A DNA stretch of 64,000 nt from Cymbomonas tetramitiformis (GCA_001247695.2 LGRX02009880.1:97712-161711); one strand, 5' to 3'. Counted from the first letter of the stretch, positions 42,729-54,932 are shown. Notes: generated from the letters alone by a model not told the origin. Translations and numbers: made by a program.

Positions 42729-45700
42729 GGCTCGGAGTGCCCCCAGCAGGAACCCCACAGAGGGCAATCCGATACCCTGTTCGCTTACGAGCGAGTCTGC
42801 GACAAACCCACAAAAATCACACACAAACATCGCAGACCCTTACCAACCGCCACAAACCTTACAACCCCCCAGCAACCTTACAATCGACACAACGAGTAGA
42901 AGGAGGCTATGTGCCCCTGGCATAAACCCCACAGAGGGCAATCTTACACCCTGTCCACGTCTGAGAAAGTTTGGAAAACGAACCTCAGAAAAGGCACTGA
43001 GCGGAAGGGGGCTACGTGCCCCCAGCAGGAACCCCACAGAGGGCAATCCGATACCCTGTCCGCTTACGAGCGAGTCTGCGACAAACCCACAAAAAACACA
43101 CACAAACATCGTAGACCCTTACCAACCGCCACAAACCTTACAACCCCCCAGCAACCTTACAATCGACACAACGAGTAGAAGGAGGCTATGTGCCCCTGGC
43201 ATGAACCCCACAGAGGGCAATCTGACACCCTGTCCGCGTCTGAGGAAGTTTGGAAAACGAACCTCGGAAAAGGCACTGAGCGGAATGGGGCTATGTGCTC
43301 CCAGCAGGAACCTCACGGAGGGCAGTCCGACAACACAAACGGCATCCAGCAAGGTATGCATCCATACCCCTCCAAAACACAATGACGGGGATCTTTCCGA
43401 GGGGAGGGGGAGTGCAGGAGGGACTGGGGGGACAAGCCCCCAACCGAAAGACATGATCTGCAGCGAAGACAGGAGCCCAGACCAACTGCGACCGACCCCC
43501 AGGCAAATCGCCGTGCTGTACAGGATGGCGACCGTAGAGAGGGCAATAGGAAATCCCTCCAGAGGGAACACATCAATAAGTGTAGCCCCTGTAGTGCGAA
43601 ATCAATACCTACAGGCAATGAGCCTAACATGCCCTGCACATATTAACATAGATATTTTGGCTTTGAACTGGAATGAAGTAATGGCGACCGAAGAGAGGGC
43701 AATAGGAAATCCCACCAGAGGGAACACATCAATAGGTGTAGCCCCTGTAGTGCGAAATCGATACCTACAGGCAATGAGCCTAACATGCCCTGCACATATT
43801 AACATTGACTGCAAACTACAGCATACCTTGATAGAACTGCCCTGCAAACTGAAGGGTGCCCCACTGCAGTTACATTGCAAACACAATAGGCATACCCTTA
43901 ATGTTAACACCACTATAACCAACCAGGGAGATTACAAACTTACAATAATTGTGCAAACAGTAAAAGCATTGGGATATATATGGCCCCTCGAAAATCGAAA
44001 TGTAAAATACACAAGAAAAAACGAGATATTACACACACGGGTTGTCATAAGTTCGGGGGCCAACCCAGCTGTGATGATAACATGTAAGTACACACCCCCG
44101 AGTGAAATAAGGGGAAACCCTAACCTTACCCTACACAGAGAGGACACTATTAGAACTCCAGAGGGAACGGAAACAAATATTTTACAAAAATGCATTAAGG
44201 AAAGCCTCCACACACGTGGGTGGAGAGGTGGAACAACTCCCGGACCACACAGACGACTTTTGACATTTAGCGAATTGCTCCAGGTGCTCTACGTTAAAAT
44301 TCGAAACTTCGGAGAAATGCACCAATTGCCCCAATTTTCCGGCACGGTAACCCGATGGGCCATACAAACATGGGAGAACAACAACGGAACAGTGGGAAAC
44401 AGCTGGGGTCCCAAAAAATGGAAGTGTAACGATGTAACGCAAGAAATAAGTGGAAACCCTAACCCTGCCCTACACTGGGGGAACACTATTCAAGTTCCGG
44501 GGGGAACAGGAACAATTATTTCACAAAAATACTCAAAGGGGGGCGCACACATGCCTGGGAGAAGAGGTGGAACAACTCCCGGAGCAAACAGGCGACTTTC
44601 AACATTTAGCGAATTGCTCCAGATGCTCTACGTTAAAATTCGAAAATTCGGAGGAATGCACCGAATGCCCCAAACTTCTGACACATTACCCCAGTGGGCC
44701 AGACAAGCATGGGAGAACGGCAGCGGAACACGGGTAAACAGCTGGGGACCCAAAAAGTGGGAATGTAACAGTGTAACGCAAAACTGGGAAAATGAGCCCC
44801 GGAGAACAGATACCCCGGAGGACGACCAAAGTGCAATTCACAGAAAGCAAAACGCGACCGAAGATAAAAATGCCCGGTGGCGCAGTGCGGCAACCACAAA
44901 TACCACGAAGAATGACGGAGTGAGCCGAAACCCTAACCTTACCCTATACCGAGGGGACACTACTCAGGCTCCAGAAGGCACGGAAACCCACATTTCACAA
45001 AAATACTTAAAGAGCGGCTTAGACATGCCATGGGGGAGAGGTGAAAGGAATTCTGGACCAAACAGGCAACTTTCGACATTTAGCGAAATGCTCCGGGGGC
45101 TCTACGTAAAAAATGGAAAGTTCGGGGAAATGCACCAATTGCCCCAAACTTTTGACAAAACATTCCGAAGGGTCAGACAAACCTTGGAAAACAACAGCGG
45201 GATACAGGAAAAGAGCCGGGGACCCGAAACACCAACCTGTAACGGTGTAACGCTAAACGAAGGAAGTGACCCCCGGAATATTATGGGCGTTACAGCAGAT
45301 GGTTTAGGGCAATGTAACGCTGTAACCATAAACCCAACACCAGTGCAAACTGAACTACACCACTCACGATGGGCACAATGCGACATTACCAGGCCATTAC
45401 AGAATGTTGCACTCACCATAACCCCAATGCTCATTATGCTGATAGTTACATTAACACCAAGAGGAAAAACACGAGGTCGTACAGGGGAAACAAACCGCAA
45501 TAAACACAAAAGAATAACGCATAGTCGCAGAACCAGGAGAAAACGGACCATAGCAAAAAATGCAGTAAAACGGAGCACACAGCCACCCTACGGCTACAAG
45601 TTGCTCAGAATAATTTACCGTAATGGTAGACCCATGTTCATTAGAACAAGGAAACCAGAACATGCAGTAACCGCGATAAAGGAAGGCACCCCAACAAAGG

Positions 45701-47724
45701 GCAAGCCGCTAATGCGGAAGATTGAGCAAAGGGTGAAGAAGCGAACCCGTAGCTGGAAGTCAAACATGACAGGAGGAGGAAGCCAGGACCAAACAGGAAC
45801 GTACCCATACAACACCACCACGAAGGGGCTATTCGAGATGAAGGGCCGACTAAACATGTTCCAGATACAGCACGCCCACTCACTGTATGAGGACAACCCA
45901 ATGCCCCCCTTGGTGGTGGCCACAATGAGAGAAGCACTGAAACCGGAAGACAACAATGAACCACACACCGCAAAGGCGCTACAACTGCTCGGGAACTCCC
46001 GAAGCTTTTGCATACCGGTGTGTGATGGCAAACACTGGAGGGTGGTGTTGGCCGGACCAGACAAAGGAAACGACAAACTTAAGCTCTGGATATATGACTC
46101 CTCGAATGGGAAAACCAACGCAACTCTACGCAACACCAAAAGGCTGACGGCGGAAATGACCAACTGGGCAGAACACCTGACCAAGAAGCTCGGCAAAAAA
46201 GTGACTGTTGAACTAATGAATGTAGGCAACCAAAGTGCACAAGACCATTACAGCTGTGGGGCGTGGGTCCTGATGGCCACCAAAGCGTGGATGCACTTCC
46301 AAAAAACATGCCCAGGGGGACACTGGCCCACCCACTTCAACGAGGCGGTCAGCAAATGGGGAACCACTAACAGAGCGGCGGTCGATGCCTACAGAAAATC
46401 GATACAACAACCAGTAAAAGAGAGGATGACTGCTGCCGAGGGACAAAGGCAGACGCAGGTGGACATCCAGCAAGCGACAGAGACCCAGAGGCCCGCCGAT
46501 GGCCTGAACACAAACCCGGAGGTCGGGGGACAGGCACCGCAAACCCAAGAAGGGGGACGCAAAAGTGCTACGAAGCAACCGGGCCTATGGAGATGGCTTC
46601 ATAGATTAGCCCCCACGACACCGCCAAGTGACGACGGGCATACATTGGGGGAACAGCGAACACCGGAAACCCACCCAAACAAAGGGGAGGGGGAGGTGAG
46701 AGACGAACCAACAGCACAATGGGAGAAATTCGAAGACACACAACTGGAAGCACCGGAGGCAAGTCAGGACTCCCAAGAATACCAGCCCCCCCTCACAGAA
46801 CCGAAAAAGACAGACATAGGGGAAGACCGCCTACACATGCTCACATGGAATGTAGCAGGACAAAGTGATGCCTGCCTCGACCTGGCCGAAGTCGTCAGGA
46901 AAAGAAACCAAAACCAACTGGGTCTGCAAGTAATTGTGCTCACGGAAGTAAAGCACGCACACGACAGTGTGATGAGGAAATTCAGAGACATGCAATACAC
47001 CGCGATAGGCAGCAAAACCGAGGTGCAAAAGGCAGAGGGCACTGCAGAACAAGCAGTGAAAGGAGGAGTAGCAATACTCCTCAGCAACCCCTACGGCCAC
47101 GCACACAACCACCACGTTGTCCCTGCGAGGCACCTCGAGGGGTACCTCCTACATGTTGTACTGCACCTGCCCGGAGAAGTAATGTACCACGTGCTAGGCA
47201 TTTACAACCCGCCAGGGGCAGAAGAGTGGAAAACCAGAGGCAAAATACTCAAGTACACAACCAACCTGCTCCGGAAAACAGCGGAAAAACCGAACGAGCA
47301 TGTCATTGTCGGAGGAGACCTCAATGCGAGCAACACCAGCACAGGTAAGGGGGTGACAAAAACCGACAAGCAATGGACGAAACTCGCAGAGGAGCTGGAC
47401 CTCCACAATGTAGGCCCGCCAGTCAATACCACACTGAACTGGGCGAAAAACAGAAACATTGACAGATGGCTAGCACCGAGGAACAAACGGGCGCGATACG
47501 AGACGGAGAGCACCACACACCTCACTCAACACCACACGAGTGACCACGAGATGGTGAGCCTAGCGACCCTTCGGTTGGACAGCATAGACACCCACGAACC
47601 GTACGTGGACCGCGACCCCCAACCAGGGCACGTGAAGCTGGACACGCCCCTGAACAAAACCCACAGGGAACACTCCAAAGCGTCCTCCTCAGGACACACG
47701 ACTATGCCAGGACTGCTGAGCTGA
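42729..47724 (+). CDS. LINE ORF1: repeats, Ulp1-like protease, APE endonuclease
   Basis: The frame runs in from the viral flank; the first ATG inside the element is at 43201. The N-terminal part has 93-residue repeats, then a 52-residue repeat pair (43525 and 43681) and three repeats of about 100 residues (near 44113, 44452 and 44926; NPNLTLxxxxT...GTxTxIxQK). A Ulp1-like cysteine protease follows, with His in KHWRVV (near 46030), Asp in YDSSNG (near 46093) and Cys in DHYSCGAWVL (near 46253). It could process the element's protein or remove SUMO/ubiquitin-like tags. The APE endonuclease, which nicks target DNA, shows TWNVAG (46842), LTEVKH (46941), GGDLNAS (47308) and SDHEMV (47540). The stop at 47724 falls just after it, and the reverse transcriptase lies in the -1 frame. 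Confidence 0.85.
42738..43330 (+). repeat. 279-bp direct repeats at LINE 5' end
   Basis: TGCCCCCAGCAGG at 42738 and 43017 starts two nearly identical 279-bp units, and a third, shortened unit starts near 43296. The period is a multiple of three and the frame stays open through it. Such 5' monomers often act as promoters in LINEs; here they would also code for 93-residue repeats. Confidence 0.9.
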
Positions 47725-50700
47725 AACGCATAACAGAGATAGCCACCCAATGCAGGGAAGAGGGCAACAGGCAGGTAGCGCATGCCACCATAGACAGAGC
47801 AGGAGAAACCGTGCTGAGCATACTCACCAGGGCGAACAAATGTGCGCTGCAGGACGACGAGCTACCAACTGCAATAGTTGGAGGCACCTCCAACCGAGAG
47901 GCAAAAGACCTGCTAATGAGCAAAAAGGACAGGAAAGAAAGGGACGCTGCAATACTCAAGATGCGGATGCACAAGCAAACCAAACGACACCTACGAAACC
48001 CACACACGGAACACTCAACCCTCCAAAGCCTGAAGGAAGGAGAAATGAAGGGCCCAACGGACAGGGACAATGCAGATGCAAAGGAATGGGTGTCGTGGCT
48101 TACTGAAGAGGCCAAAAAAGAAAGGTCGACAGCGCACAAAGTGGTCAAACAGCACTGGAAACGAGCCAAGCAAAGGCACAATGACAAAACGGTAAAAGAA
48201 TACTGGAACAACCAAAAAAGATACCACAAAAGGATATATGCCAAAGCGCAAGAAACAGGCCATGCCCCCACGGCGAACATACAGGCCCTGCAGGACAGGG
48301 AGGGCAACCTCGCTGTAGGCCACGGGAACATTGCAAACGCACTAGCAGACCACATGGCTCACTCAGCACCATACAAGATGGAGCACCGTAGTCTGCCCGA
48401 CCCGAAACCCCCGCCATGGGAAGACCCAGCTCATAGAGAACGCCTCATAAAAGCACCAAGACCAGACCCCACGGGACTGGACCTCACAATAAGTAGACAG
48501 GGCTACAGCAAGGCGGTACACACCTTAAACAACAACAAAGCACCAGGCCCCACCAGGACCCCGAACGAAATTCTCAAGTACATGCCAGAGGACTTCCACG
48601 ACGCCTTACACGCGCTCATGCTGGAAATGTGGAACAGCAAACACGTCCCCCTCACCTGGAAAAAAGGGACATTCTGCTTCCACCACAAGAAAGGGGACGT
48701 CACCCTACAGCAAAACTACCGACCCATAGCCCTACTTGAGGGGGTATTCAAGCTGTACACCTCGCAGATAGCAAACATGCTCTCCACGTTCTGCGAAACG
48801 CAAGGAATACTAGCCCAGGCGCAGGAAGGCTCAAGGGAAAAAAGGAACACACTCCGACAACTCACCAGAGTAACCAATGCGATAGAGGATGCAAACGTCT
48901 CGGGACGAGAACTGCATGGCCTGTATGTAGATTTCGAAAATGCGTATGGCTCAGTGGACCACAACAAACTACTGCACACGATGCAATACCTCGGAATACC
49001 CGACGAACTCACACAGGTGGTGCGAGATGTCCTGGGTACACAAAGCCATGACACCATGTCAATGAACACCAGGGTAGGAGGGGAAACCTCTCACAAAACG
49101 GTGCAGGTGCAAAGAGGACTCCTCCAAGGAGACAGCATGAGCCCCCTCCTTTTCATAATATACCAGGAACCGTTGTTAAGGTGGCTAGAGGTGGGGGAGC
49201 ATGGATACCAGCACAAATACGCAGCGGAACAGGAAAGACTGGGCCCCCTCAGGACAACAGCAGGGGCGTTCGTCGATGACCTGCTCATACTATGCCCCAC
49301 GATTTTCCACATGCGAGCTCAGCTGCACAAACTGCAGGCATTCTCACAATGGAGTGAACTCAAAATTAACCTTACCAAGTCAGCCATAACCGGCATAAAA
49401 AATGGGGTTTCCATACCCGAGCAACTCCATAAAGACCTCAAAATGGTGGGGGTGGACGGTAAGCTAAGCCACTTCAAGATACTCAAACCAGACGACACAT
49501 ACAAATACCTGGGAGTACTACTGGCATTCACAGGCAGGTGGGACAAGGAGAAAGAAGCTGCTAGGGAAGAGATGAACCACAGAATACAAGCACTACTGCG
49601 CTCCCCACTAACGCCGGACCAAAAAGAATACTCCCTTCACTCTGCAATACTGGGGAAGTTCAGGTATGGACTGCACCTAGGGCTCTACACAGCGGGCGAA
49701 ATAGACGACTTCAACAAAATAATAGGTGGGGCCACAAAGAACATACAAGGCCTGCCCCGCAACGGAACGCCAAACATTTTCACCACGCAGGAAAAGGAAA
49801 GGTTCGGCTTGGGCATGGTGCCGCTCCAGGCAGTCTACGCCCAGTCGATTTGGAGCGGACTACTGGAGGCCATGCACAGTGAAGAGGACAGAGGAGCAGT
49901 ACGGGGCCCGGCGTGGAGGCAAATAAACCTAAAGTCAAGACTCAGAATGTCCCACGTCAGCAGGTCCACCAGAGGACTGGTAGAATACCACTGCACCGCA
50001 CGCATGAATTGCACAGACCTCGACAAACTCTGGGGGGGGCACCAGACGAAACACAACACACTAAGAAAACTCAATGCCCTACTCAGATACAACATTACGC
50101 CCCAGGGGACGGAGGGGATGCTCAGACAGCTCCAAACCCCAACACCAAAGATAATGGAGCAGCTGAAAGGGGCGACCAGAAGAAAGTCTGACAAAGAGAT
50201 GGAAGGAACAACAAGGAAAACGAAAGCAGGCAAAATAATTGATGGGGACCTACCGGCACCTCCAGACTGGCAGGCGATGTGCACAGACCAAACCGCCAGG
50301 CTCACAGTACCCAAGGACACGCCAACTTCGATAAATTTCACAACGTGCCTCAAACTATTCACACACTTCCCAGACCTAGCGTTCCTTACTACCCGGGATG
50401 GCCAACATGCGATTAGCCAGGTAAACGTCAGGGAACAATGCACAGATGCAGCCCTCAAAGCAGACCGCAGTGCCATAGCAAAAGGCCTGGCACACCTGTA
50501 CCCATACCTATGCGAAGCCCAGCCTAGAGACATAGCGAAGCCGGGGGACTTTTATGATAGCAGCACAAACCGGCGGCTGAAGCAACAGTACAGGAGTATA
50601 CCCTGTGAGGGACCGCTGGACCCCCACACAATGCGAACCAACCTCCCGCGCCTCAACCCGGAACAGCTACGGGCTAAAATGACGGAATGGGAGGCGAGGC

Positions 50701-53700
50701 TGGTCCCCAGAGAAGAGATTCACAGGCAACTCTCCCTGCACCCGCTTACAAGGATTAACGAGACGGAGACTACCGGTCCAGTACAGGGGGAGGAGGGGGA
50801 GGCACCACAAGACCTCCACACGCGCCCGCAAACTAAATGGATAGACGAAATAGACCCCATGGCCGAAAAAATGGAGACAGGCTGCTTTGAGAAAGGCCAA
50901 ACAATAGACAAGCCAAAGGAAATTGTAGCAGTGAGGACCCTACTCATTGACCCGACGGACCCCCACTCCCTAGTAACGCAATACAGAACCCAGTGGAGGC
51001 ACTCGGAAGGAGATGACTCCTACTCATGGAGTACAAGGGAAACCATAACTGACTACCTAAAACTAGCTAAGCGGAGGGGCCAAAGCGCGACCACCTTCCC
51101 AAGCCTAAAAAGAAGGCTGCAAGCAAGAGGCACTCAGGTAACCCACCCCACAGGCCTCAGAGAAATATTGGCTGGAAGGCCGCACCTGGGGCAGGCCTGG
51201 CCCACGCTACATGCAGGAAACCTTTCCCTGGACCCGACAGAAACCAACCCAGAGCAAGACATTGCGGACAACAGAGAACACCACTGCCAATTACGGCTGG
51301 AGGGGGAGCTCGCCCACAGCTACCACAGAAACGGGAAATACATAGGCACCCTCACTAAAGAAAAGCTTCTCAGGCTACACGAGAGATACACCCAGGCAGT
51401 GGGTACCACACGCCACCAAACCCCGCACCAACGCGCACTGCGCATGGAAATGTGGGAGGACCATAAGATACAGGTCTCCACATTTGAGGAAGAAATAGGG
51501 CACCTCCTCATTAGGTACTCAAGCAAAGAAGAAAAAGAGGAACGAAAAAAGAACCTACAGAACCACTGGACATTCCCTGCCCAGATGCAAAGGGCACTAC
51601 AACAGGCGTTCGGAATTACCACCGAACTATTTGCCTCACCCCTCAATGTTCACCACAACACCACGAAATACTACGCCAAGTACGACAGAGACAAGGTGTT
51701 CGGGGCCAGGGGCTCAGCCTGGACGACAAACTGGATGAAATTGGGGGCCTACCAGTTCAACCCAGAATACACGCCACAGGACCTCAAAAAGGCGCTGGAC
51801 TTTGCCATTGCGGCCACCACCACGCAAGACCCTGTGTTCGGGGTCGGAGTATACCCGACATATGAGAAGACCCCATACAGGAAACTATACAACGCACACG
51901 CAGGGCACTTAGTCCATGAACTGTTTGAAATACCACAAGGTAAATTCACATTCCTGCCCCCTGACCACTGGATGGGTGCTACTCACCAGCAAGCGAAACA
52001 GTGCAACTGGAACCTCAGGGTACTGATTGTTGCCAACAAAGCAGGGTGGCAGGCCCACTGCATGGACCCAGATGCCGCTGCGGACTGCATAAGGAACGCG
52101 CTCACAACTTGCCCGCAGAGTAAGGTCCGCACAACCACGGCCGTCGGACAGCCAAGGAGGGAGGCGAACCTGCACGACAGGAACGAACCAAACCTAGAAG
52201 GACGCACCCTCAGTGTGGACTGTGTGGTCGACACAAGACCATGGCAGCGATACGAACTCCCGGAGGTCAAGACAAAGGACATGACAAATGCAATGGGAAA
52301 AATGTGCAACACAGGACCACACTTACGAAATGACCTCTGCCCCCAGTGCTACAACGTACAGGCGGAAGTCGAAACCTGGTGGGAGAGCAGCCACCTCCAT
52401 GTGGAAGAAGGACCGGCCAAATGGGAACTCCTCCCCGGAAGCAGGGGAGGGAAATGGAACATACACCCCCCCACCATACAACAGGTGGTGGAAGCGAACA
52501 CTTCACACACCAGGCTTACAAGACAGGCTGACGCCCAAACGATATGGGACAAGGTAGCGAGGTCAAAAGTTGTCAGATACCCCACTGACTTCTGGCCCGA
52601 ACACGAACCAGGGGTCCAAGGGAGAAGATGGGAACTGGCAAGAGACCAAACAGAGGACCCCAGGGACCTAGTCCCCAGTGACACGCCAGCCCAACTGACA
52701 TACCCCTCCCCTCAAAGAGCACACGAGGCAACCTCGTACCTATACACTGACGGAAGCAAAAGGGAGATTGCAACAGAAGAAGGAGGCAAAGAATGGGCCT
52801 CGGGGGCCGCGGTATGGGACCCCAGGTCAGGAGAAGGGGAGGCCCACATGATTCGGTGGGAAGGTGAGGACCAAGAGGTGAACAGAGCCGAACTTCTTGC
52901 CATACAAAAAGCAGTGACGCTCCCGCCGCCACCAAGTGGCAAAGGACTCACCATCTGCACGGATAGTGCCAACTCCATTAGACAACTGGAAAGCATGAGA
53001 ACGAAACCCCACAGCATGGAACACCACAAACAAAGGGACCTCCTGTATGCCATTCTGGTCAATATTGAGACACTGGTAGCAGCGGGGCACACCGTCTCAC
53101 TACTGAAAGTCAAAGCACACACGGGAATTGCGGGAAACGAAAAAGCCGACGAGGCGGCCAAGCAAGCCTGCACCACAGGGACCCTCACGGAAGCATGGGA
53201 TAATGACGAAACAATAAAAGTCAAGCCCATGGTACCAGACGGGGACTCGGACAGCAGGGAGCTGAAAGGAAAACTGGCGGTACAAAAGTATGTAACTACA
53301 CTACTCCGCGAACAGCAAGCCCAGGGGAACAACAGACTCTCAGCAAAAATGACCGAGCTCCAGGGGGAACCCGCAACCTGGACCCACCAACTGAAAACAG
53401 AGCACATTTTCAGGTGGGAGGCGCACCATGACCAGGCACAACAGACTGAGGAGGAACAAACGATAATGCGAGACCCGATGCCCAACCAACAGCAACGAGC
53501 CGACCAGACCCGGGATGAGGAAAACAGGCAAATAAGGGCCATGATGGAACAGCAAGAGGAAGAAGAAATGCTACTTATGCAGGAAATGCAGGAGCAACAA
53601 GAACACTGGGAAACAGAGGGCAGAACGGACCACACCCGGGGAAGCGACCCCAAACCTGCAGAGGCACCACCCCAACCCTCTGAAGAGGAAGAGATATTTG

Positions 53701-54917
53701 AAGGGCTCAACGAGCTCGCAGAGAAACTGGAAACGCCCCAAGGGGAACAGAACGATGAGGAAATCTTCGGAATGCTCAATGAACTCATTGAACAACAGGA
53801 AGCGCCTGGAGGGGAGCTGGCAAATGAAAGACAAGCTCACCATGACAGGGTCGCGGAGGAGTCCAGAGTCCATGCGATGATGGAGGACCCGATGCCCAGA
53901 ACAAGATGGAACCAACGAAAGCACGACATGACACACAGTAGAATAAAAAACAGGAATGCCCCCCTGGTCAAAGAGGGCAAGGCCACCGAAAACTGGCTGA
54001 ACAAAACGATGGGGCACCTCAAGGGAGACAAACCACTGCACAACATAGCGAACGGCTTCTGGAAACGAGCCACCTATGCGGCACGGAAAACAATACTCAA
54101 ATGCAGACTGAGAATACTGCCAGCACAAGACTACGAGGCGGCGAAAAACTCAGCCGGAGGGAGTGGAAAGTGCACCCTGGAAGGATGTGGACACAAAGGG
54201 GTGGACTACGCGAAAGGCTTCCTCATGAGAGTAGGGCACGCCCTAGGTGGATGCAACAACCCACAAATGCGAGGAATGTTCTCGGACAGGGCAGACGCCC
54301 ACGCGGACGAACTGAAACACATACTTGACCACCATAGAAAAGGGGGGTGCAAAGTCCTCGCCTACACCGGAAAAAAGAGGGACCCAGGGGTTAAGCCCAG
54401 AGTACTCCCAAATTACATACTCACCAGAGGGCAATGCCGACACGACGGAAAGGACAACCCAGGCAGGAACGATGGACCCGACACCATACCGAGCTTTGTG
54501 GACATAGTCATGATAGAGGGCCTGGAAGACCTAGAGGACGGGTGGGAATGCACACAACAGGAAGCACCAGCGAGAGTCAAAAACCTACACCTCATTGAGG
54601 TGGCCCACACTGACGACGAAAAATGGGGACCCAAGCTCTTAGAAAAATACATGAAATATGGACCACTGCTACAGCTACTACGTAGACACGGATTCCGTGC
54701 CATACTCCATGTCTTCGCAGTGGGCAGGACGGGAACGGTGTACAAACACAACCAAGACATACTCGAGCAACTTGGACTCAACAGAAAAGAGGCCACACAG
54801 GCACTACAAAGGATACACGACCTGACAGTAAACTATGCACACAGCACCTACCAGCTATACAGAAGACTCAGACAAGAAAAGCAAGAGGATGAAAGAGATG
54901 AGAATCACCCAGTGTAA
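47643..54917 (+). CDS. LINE ORF2: reverse transcriptase, RNase H, C-terminal endonuclease-like domain
   Basis: The frame overlaps the end of ORF1 by about 80 bases in the -1 frame and has no ATG near its start, so it is expressed by frameshifting or was split from ORF1 by an indel. The reverse transcriptase shows LYVDFENAYGSVDH (near 48921), GLLQGDSMSPLLF (near 49115) and the catalytic FVDD box (near 49269). RNase H shows YTDGSK (near 52744), NRAELLA, TDSANS and HTGIAGNEKADEA (near 53117). After a Glu/Gln-rich stretch comes a Cys/His region (CTLEGCGHKG, then GHALGGCNNP near 54237) and HLIEVAHTDDEKWGPKL (near 54587) with an acidic pair like a restriction-like endonuclease fold. It copies the element's RNA into DNA at the nicked target. 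No internal stop is seen in over 2400 codons. Confidence 0.9.
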   Translation, partial: HAPEQNPQGTLQSVLLRTHDYARTAELKRITEIATQCREEGNRQVAHATIDRAGETVLSILTRANKCALQDDELPTAIVGGTSNREAKDLLMSKKDRKERDAAILKMRMHKQTKRHLRNPHTEHSTLQSLKEGEMKGPTDRDNADAKEWVSWLTEEAKKERSTAHKVVKQHWKRAKQRHNDKTVKEYWNNQKRYHKRIYAKAQETGHAPTANIQALQDREGNLAVGHGNIANALADHMAHSAPYKMEHRSLPDPKPPPWEDPAHRERLIKAPRPDPTGLDLTISRQGYSKAVHTLNNNKAPGPTRTPNEILKYMPEDFHDALHALMLEMWNSKHVPLTWKKGTFCFHHKKGDVTLQQNYRPIALLEGVFKLYTSQIANMLSTFCETQGILAQAQEGSREKRNTLRQLTRVTNAIEDANVSGRELHGLYVDFENAYGSVDHNKLLHTMQYLGIPDELTQVVRDVLGTQSHDTMSMNTRVGGETSHKTVQVQRGLLQGDSMSPLLFIIYQEPLLRWLEVGEHGYQHKYAAEQERLGPLRTTAGAFVDDLLILCPTIFHMRAQLHKLQAFSQWSELKINLTKSAITGIKNGVSIPEQLHKDLKMVGVDGKLSHFKILKPDDTYKYLGVLLAFTGRWDKEKEAAREEMNHRIQALLRSPLTPDQKEYSLHSAILGKFRYGLHLGLYTAGEIDDFNKIIGGATKNIQGLPRNGTPNIFTTQEKERFGLGMVPLQAVYAQSIWSGLLEAMHSEEDRGAVRGPAWRQINLKSRLRMSHVSRSTRGLVEYHCTARMNCTDLDKLWGGHQTKHNTLRKLNALLRYNITPQGTEGMLRQLQTPTPKIMEQLKGATRRKSDKEMEGTTRKTKAGKIIDGDLPAPPDWQAMCTDQTARLTVPKDTPTSINFTTCLKLFTHFPDLAFLTTRDGQHAISQVNVREQCTDAALKADRSAIAKGLAHLYPYLCEAQPRDIAKPGDFYDSSTNRRLKQQYRSIPCEGPLDPHTMRTNLPRLNPEQLRAKMTEWEARLVPREEIHRQLSLHPLTRINETETTGPVQGEEGEAPQDLHTRPQTKWIDEIDPMAEKMETGCFEKGQTIDKPKEIVAVRTLLIDPTDPHSLVTQYRTQWRHSEGDDSYSWSTRETITDYLKLAKRRGQSATTFPSLKRRLQARGTQVTHPTGLREILAGRPHLGQAWPTLHAGNLSLDPTETNPEQDIADNREHHCQLRLEGELAHSYHRNGKYIGTLTKEKLLRLHERYTQAVGTTRHQTPHQRALRMEMWEDHKIQVSTFEEEIGHLLIRYSSKEEKEERKKNLQNHWTFPAQMQRALQQAFGITTELFASPLNVHHNTTKYYAKYDRDKVFGARGSAWTTNWMKLGAYQFNPEYTPQDLKKALDFAIAATTTQDPVFGVGVYPTYEKTPYRKLYNAHAGHLVHELFEIPQGKFTFLPPDHWMGATHQQAKQCNWNLRVLIVANKAGWQAHCMDPDAAADCIRNALTTCPQSKVRTTTAVGQPRREANLHDRNEPNLEGRTLSVDCVVDTRPWQRYELPEVKTKDMTNAMGKMCNTGPHLRNDLCPQCYNVQAEVETWWESSHLHVEEGPAKWELLPGSRGGKWNIHPPTIQQVVEANTSHTRLTRQADAQTIWDKVARSKVVRYPTDFWPEHEPGVQGRRWELARDQTEDPRDLVPSDTPAQLTYPSPQRAHEATSYLYTDGSKREIATEEGGKEWASGAAVWDPRSGEGEAHMIRWEGEDQEVNRAELLAIQKAVTLPPPPSGKGLTICTDSANSIRQLESMRTKPHSMEHHKQRDLLYAILVNIETLVAAGHTVSLLKVKAHTGIAGNEKADEAAKQACTTGTLTEAWDNDETIKVKPMVPDGDSDSRELKGKLAVQKYVTTLLREQQAQGNNRLSAKMTELQGEPATWTHQLKTEHIFRWEAHHDQAQQTEEEQTIMRDPMPNQQQRADQTRDEENRQIRAMMEQQEEEEMLLMQEMQEQQEHWETEGRTDHTRGSDPKPAEAPPQPSEEEEIFEGLNELAEKLETPQGEQNDEEIFGMLNELIEQQEAPGGELANERQAHHDRVAEESRVHAMMEDPMPRTRWNQRKHDMTHSRIKNRNAPLVKEGKATENWLNKTMGHLKGDKPLHNIANGFWKRATYAARKTILKCRLRILPAQDYEAAKNSAGGSGKCTLEGCGHKGVDYAKGFLMRVGHALGGCNNPQMRGMFSDRADAHADELKHILDHHRKGGCKVLAYTGKKRDPGVKPRVLPNYILTRGQCRHDGKDNPGRNDGPDTIPSFVDIVMIEGLEDLEDGWECTQQEAPARVKNLHLIEVAHTDDEKWGPKLLEKYMKYGPLLQLLRRHGFRAILHVFAVGRTGTVYKHNQDILEQLGLNRKEATQALQRIHDLTVNYAHSTYQLYRRLRQEKQEDERDENHPV

Positions 54918-54932
54918 ATTGTCCCATTAAGG

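Noticed and set aside
50667..54796. Minus-strand frames of up to 358 codons inside LINE ORF2
   Set aside because: They are antisense to clear RT and RNase H domains and are rich in Ser/Cys/Leu as expected for shadows.
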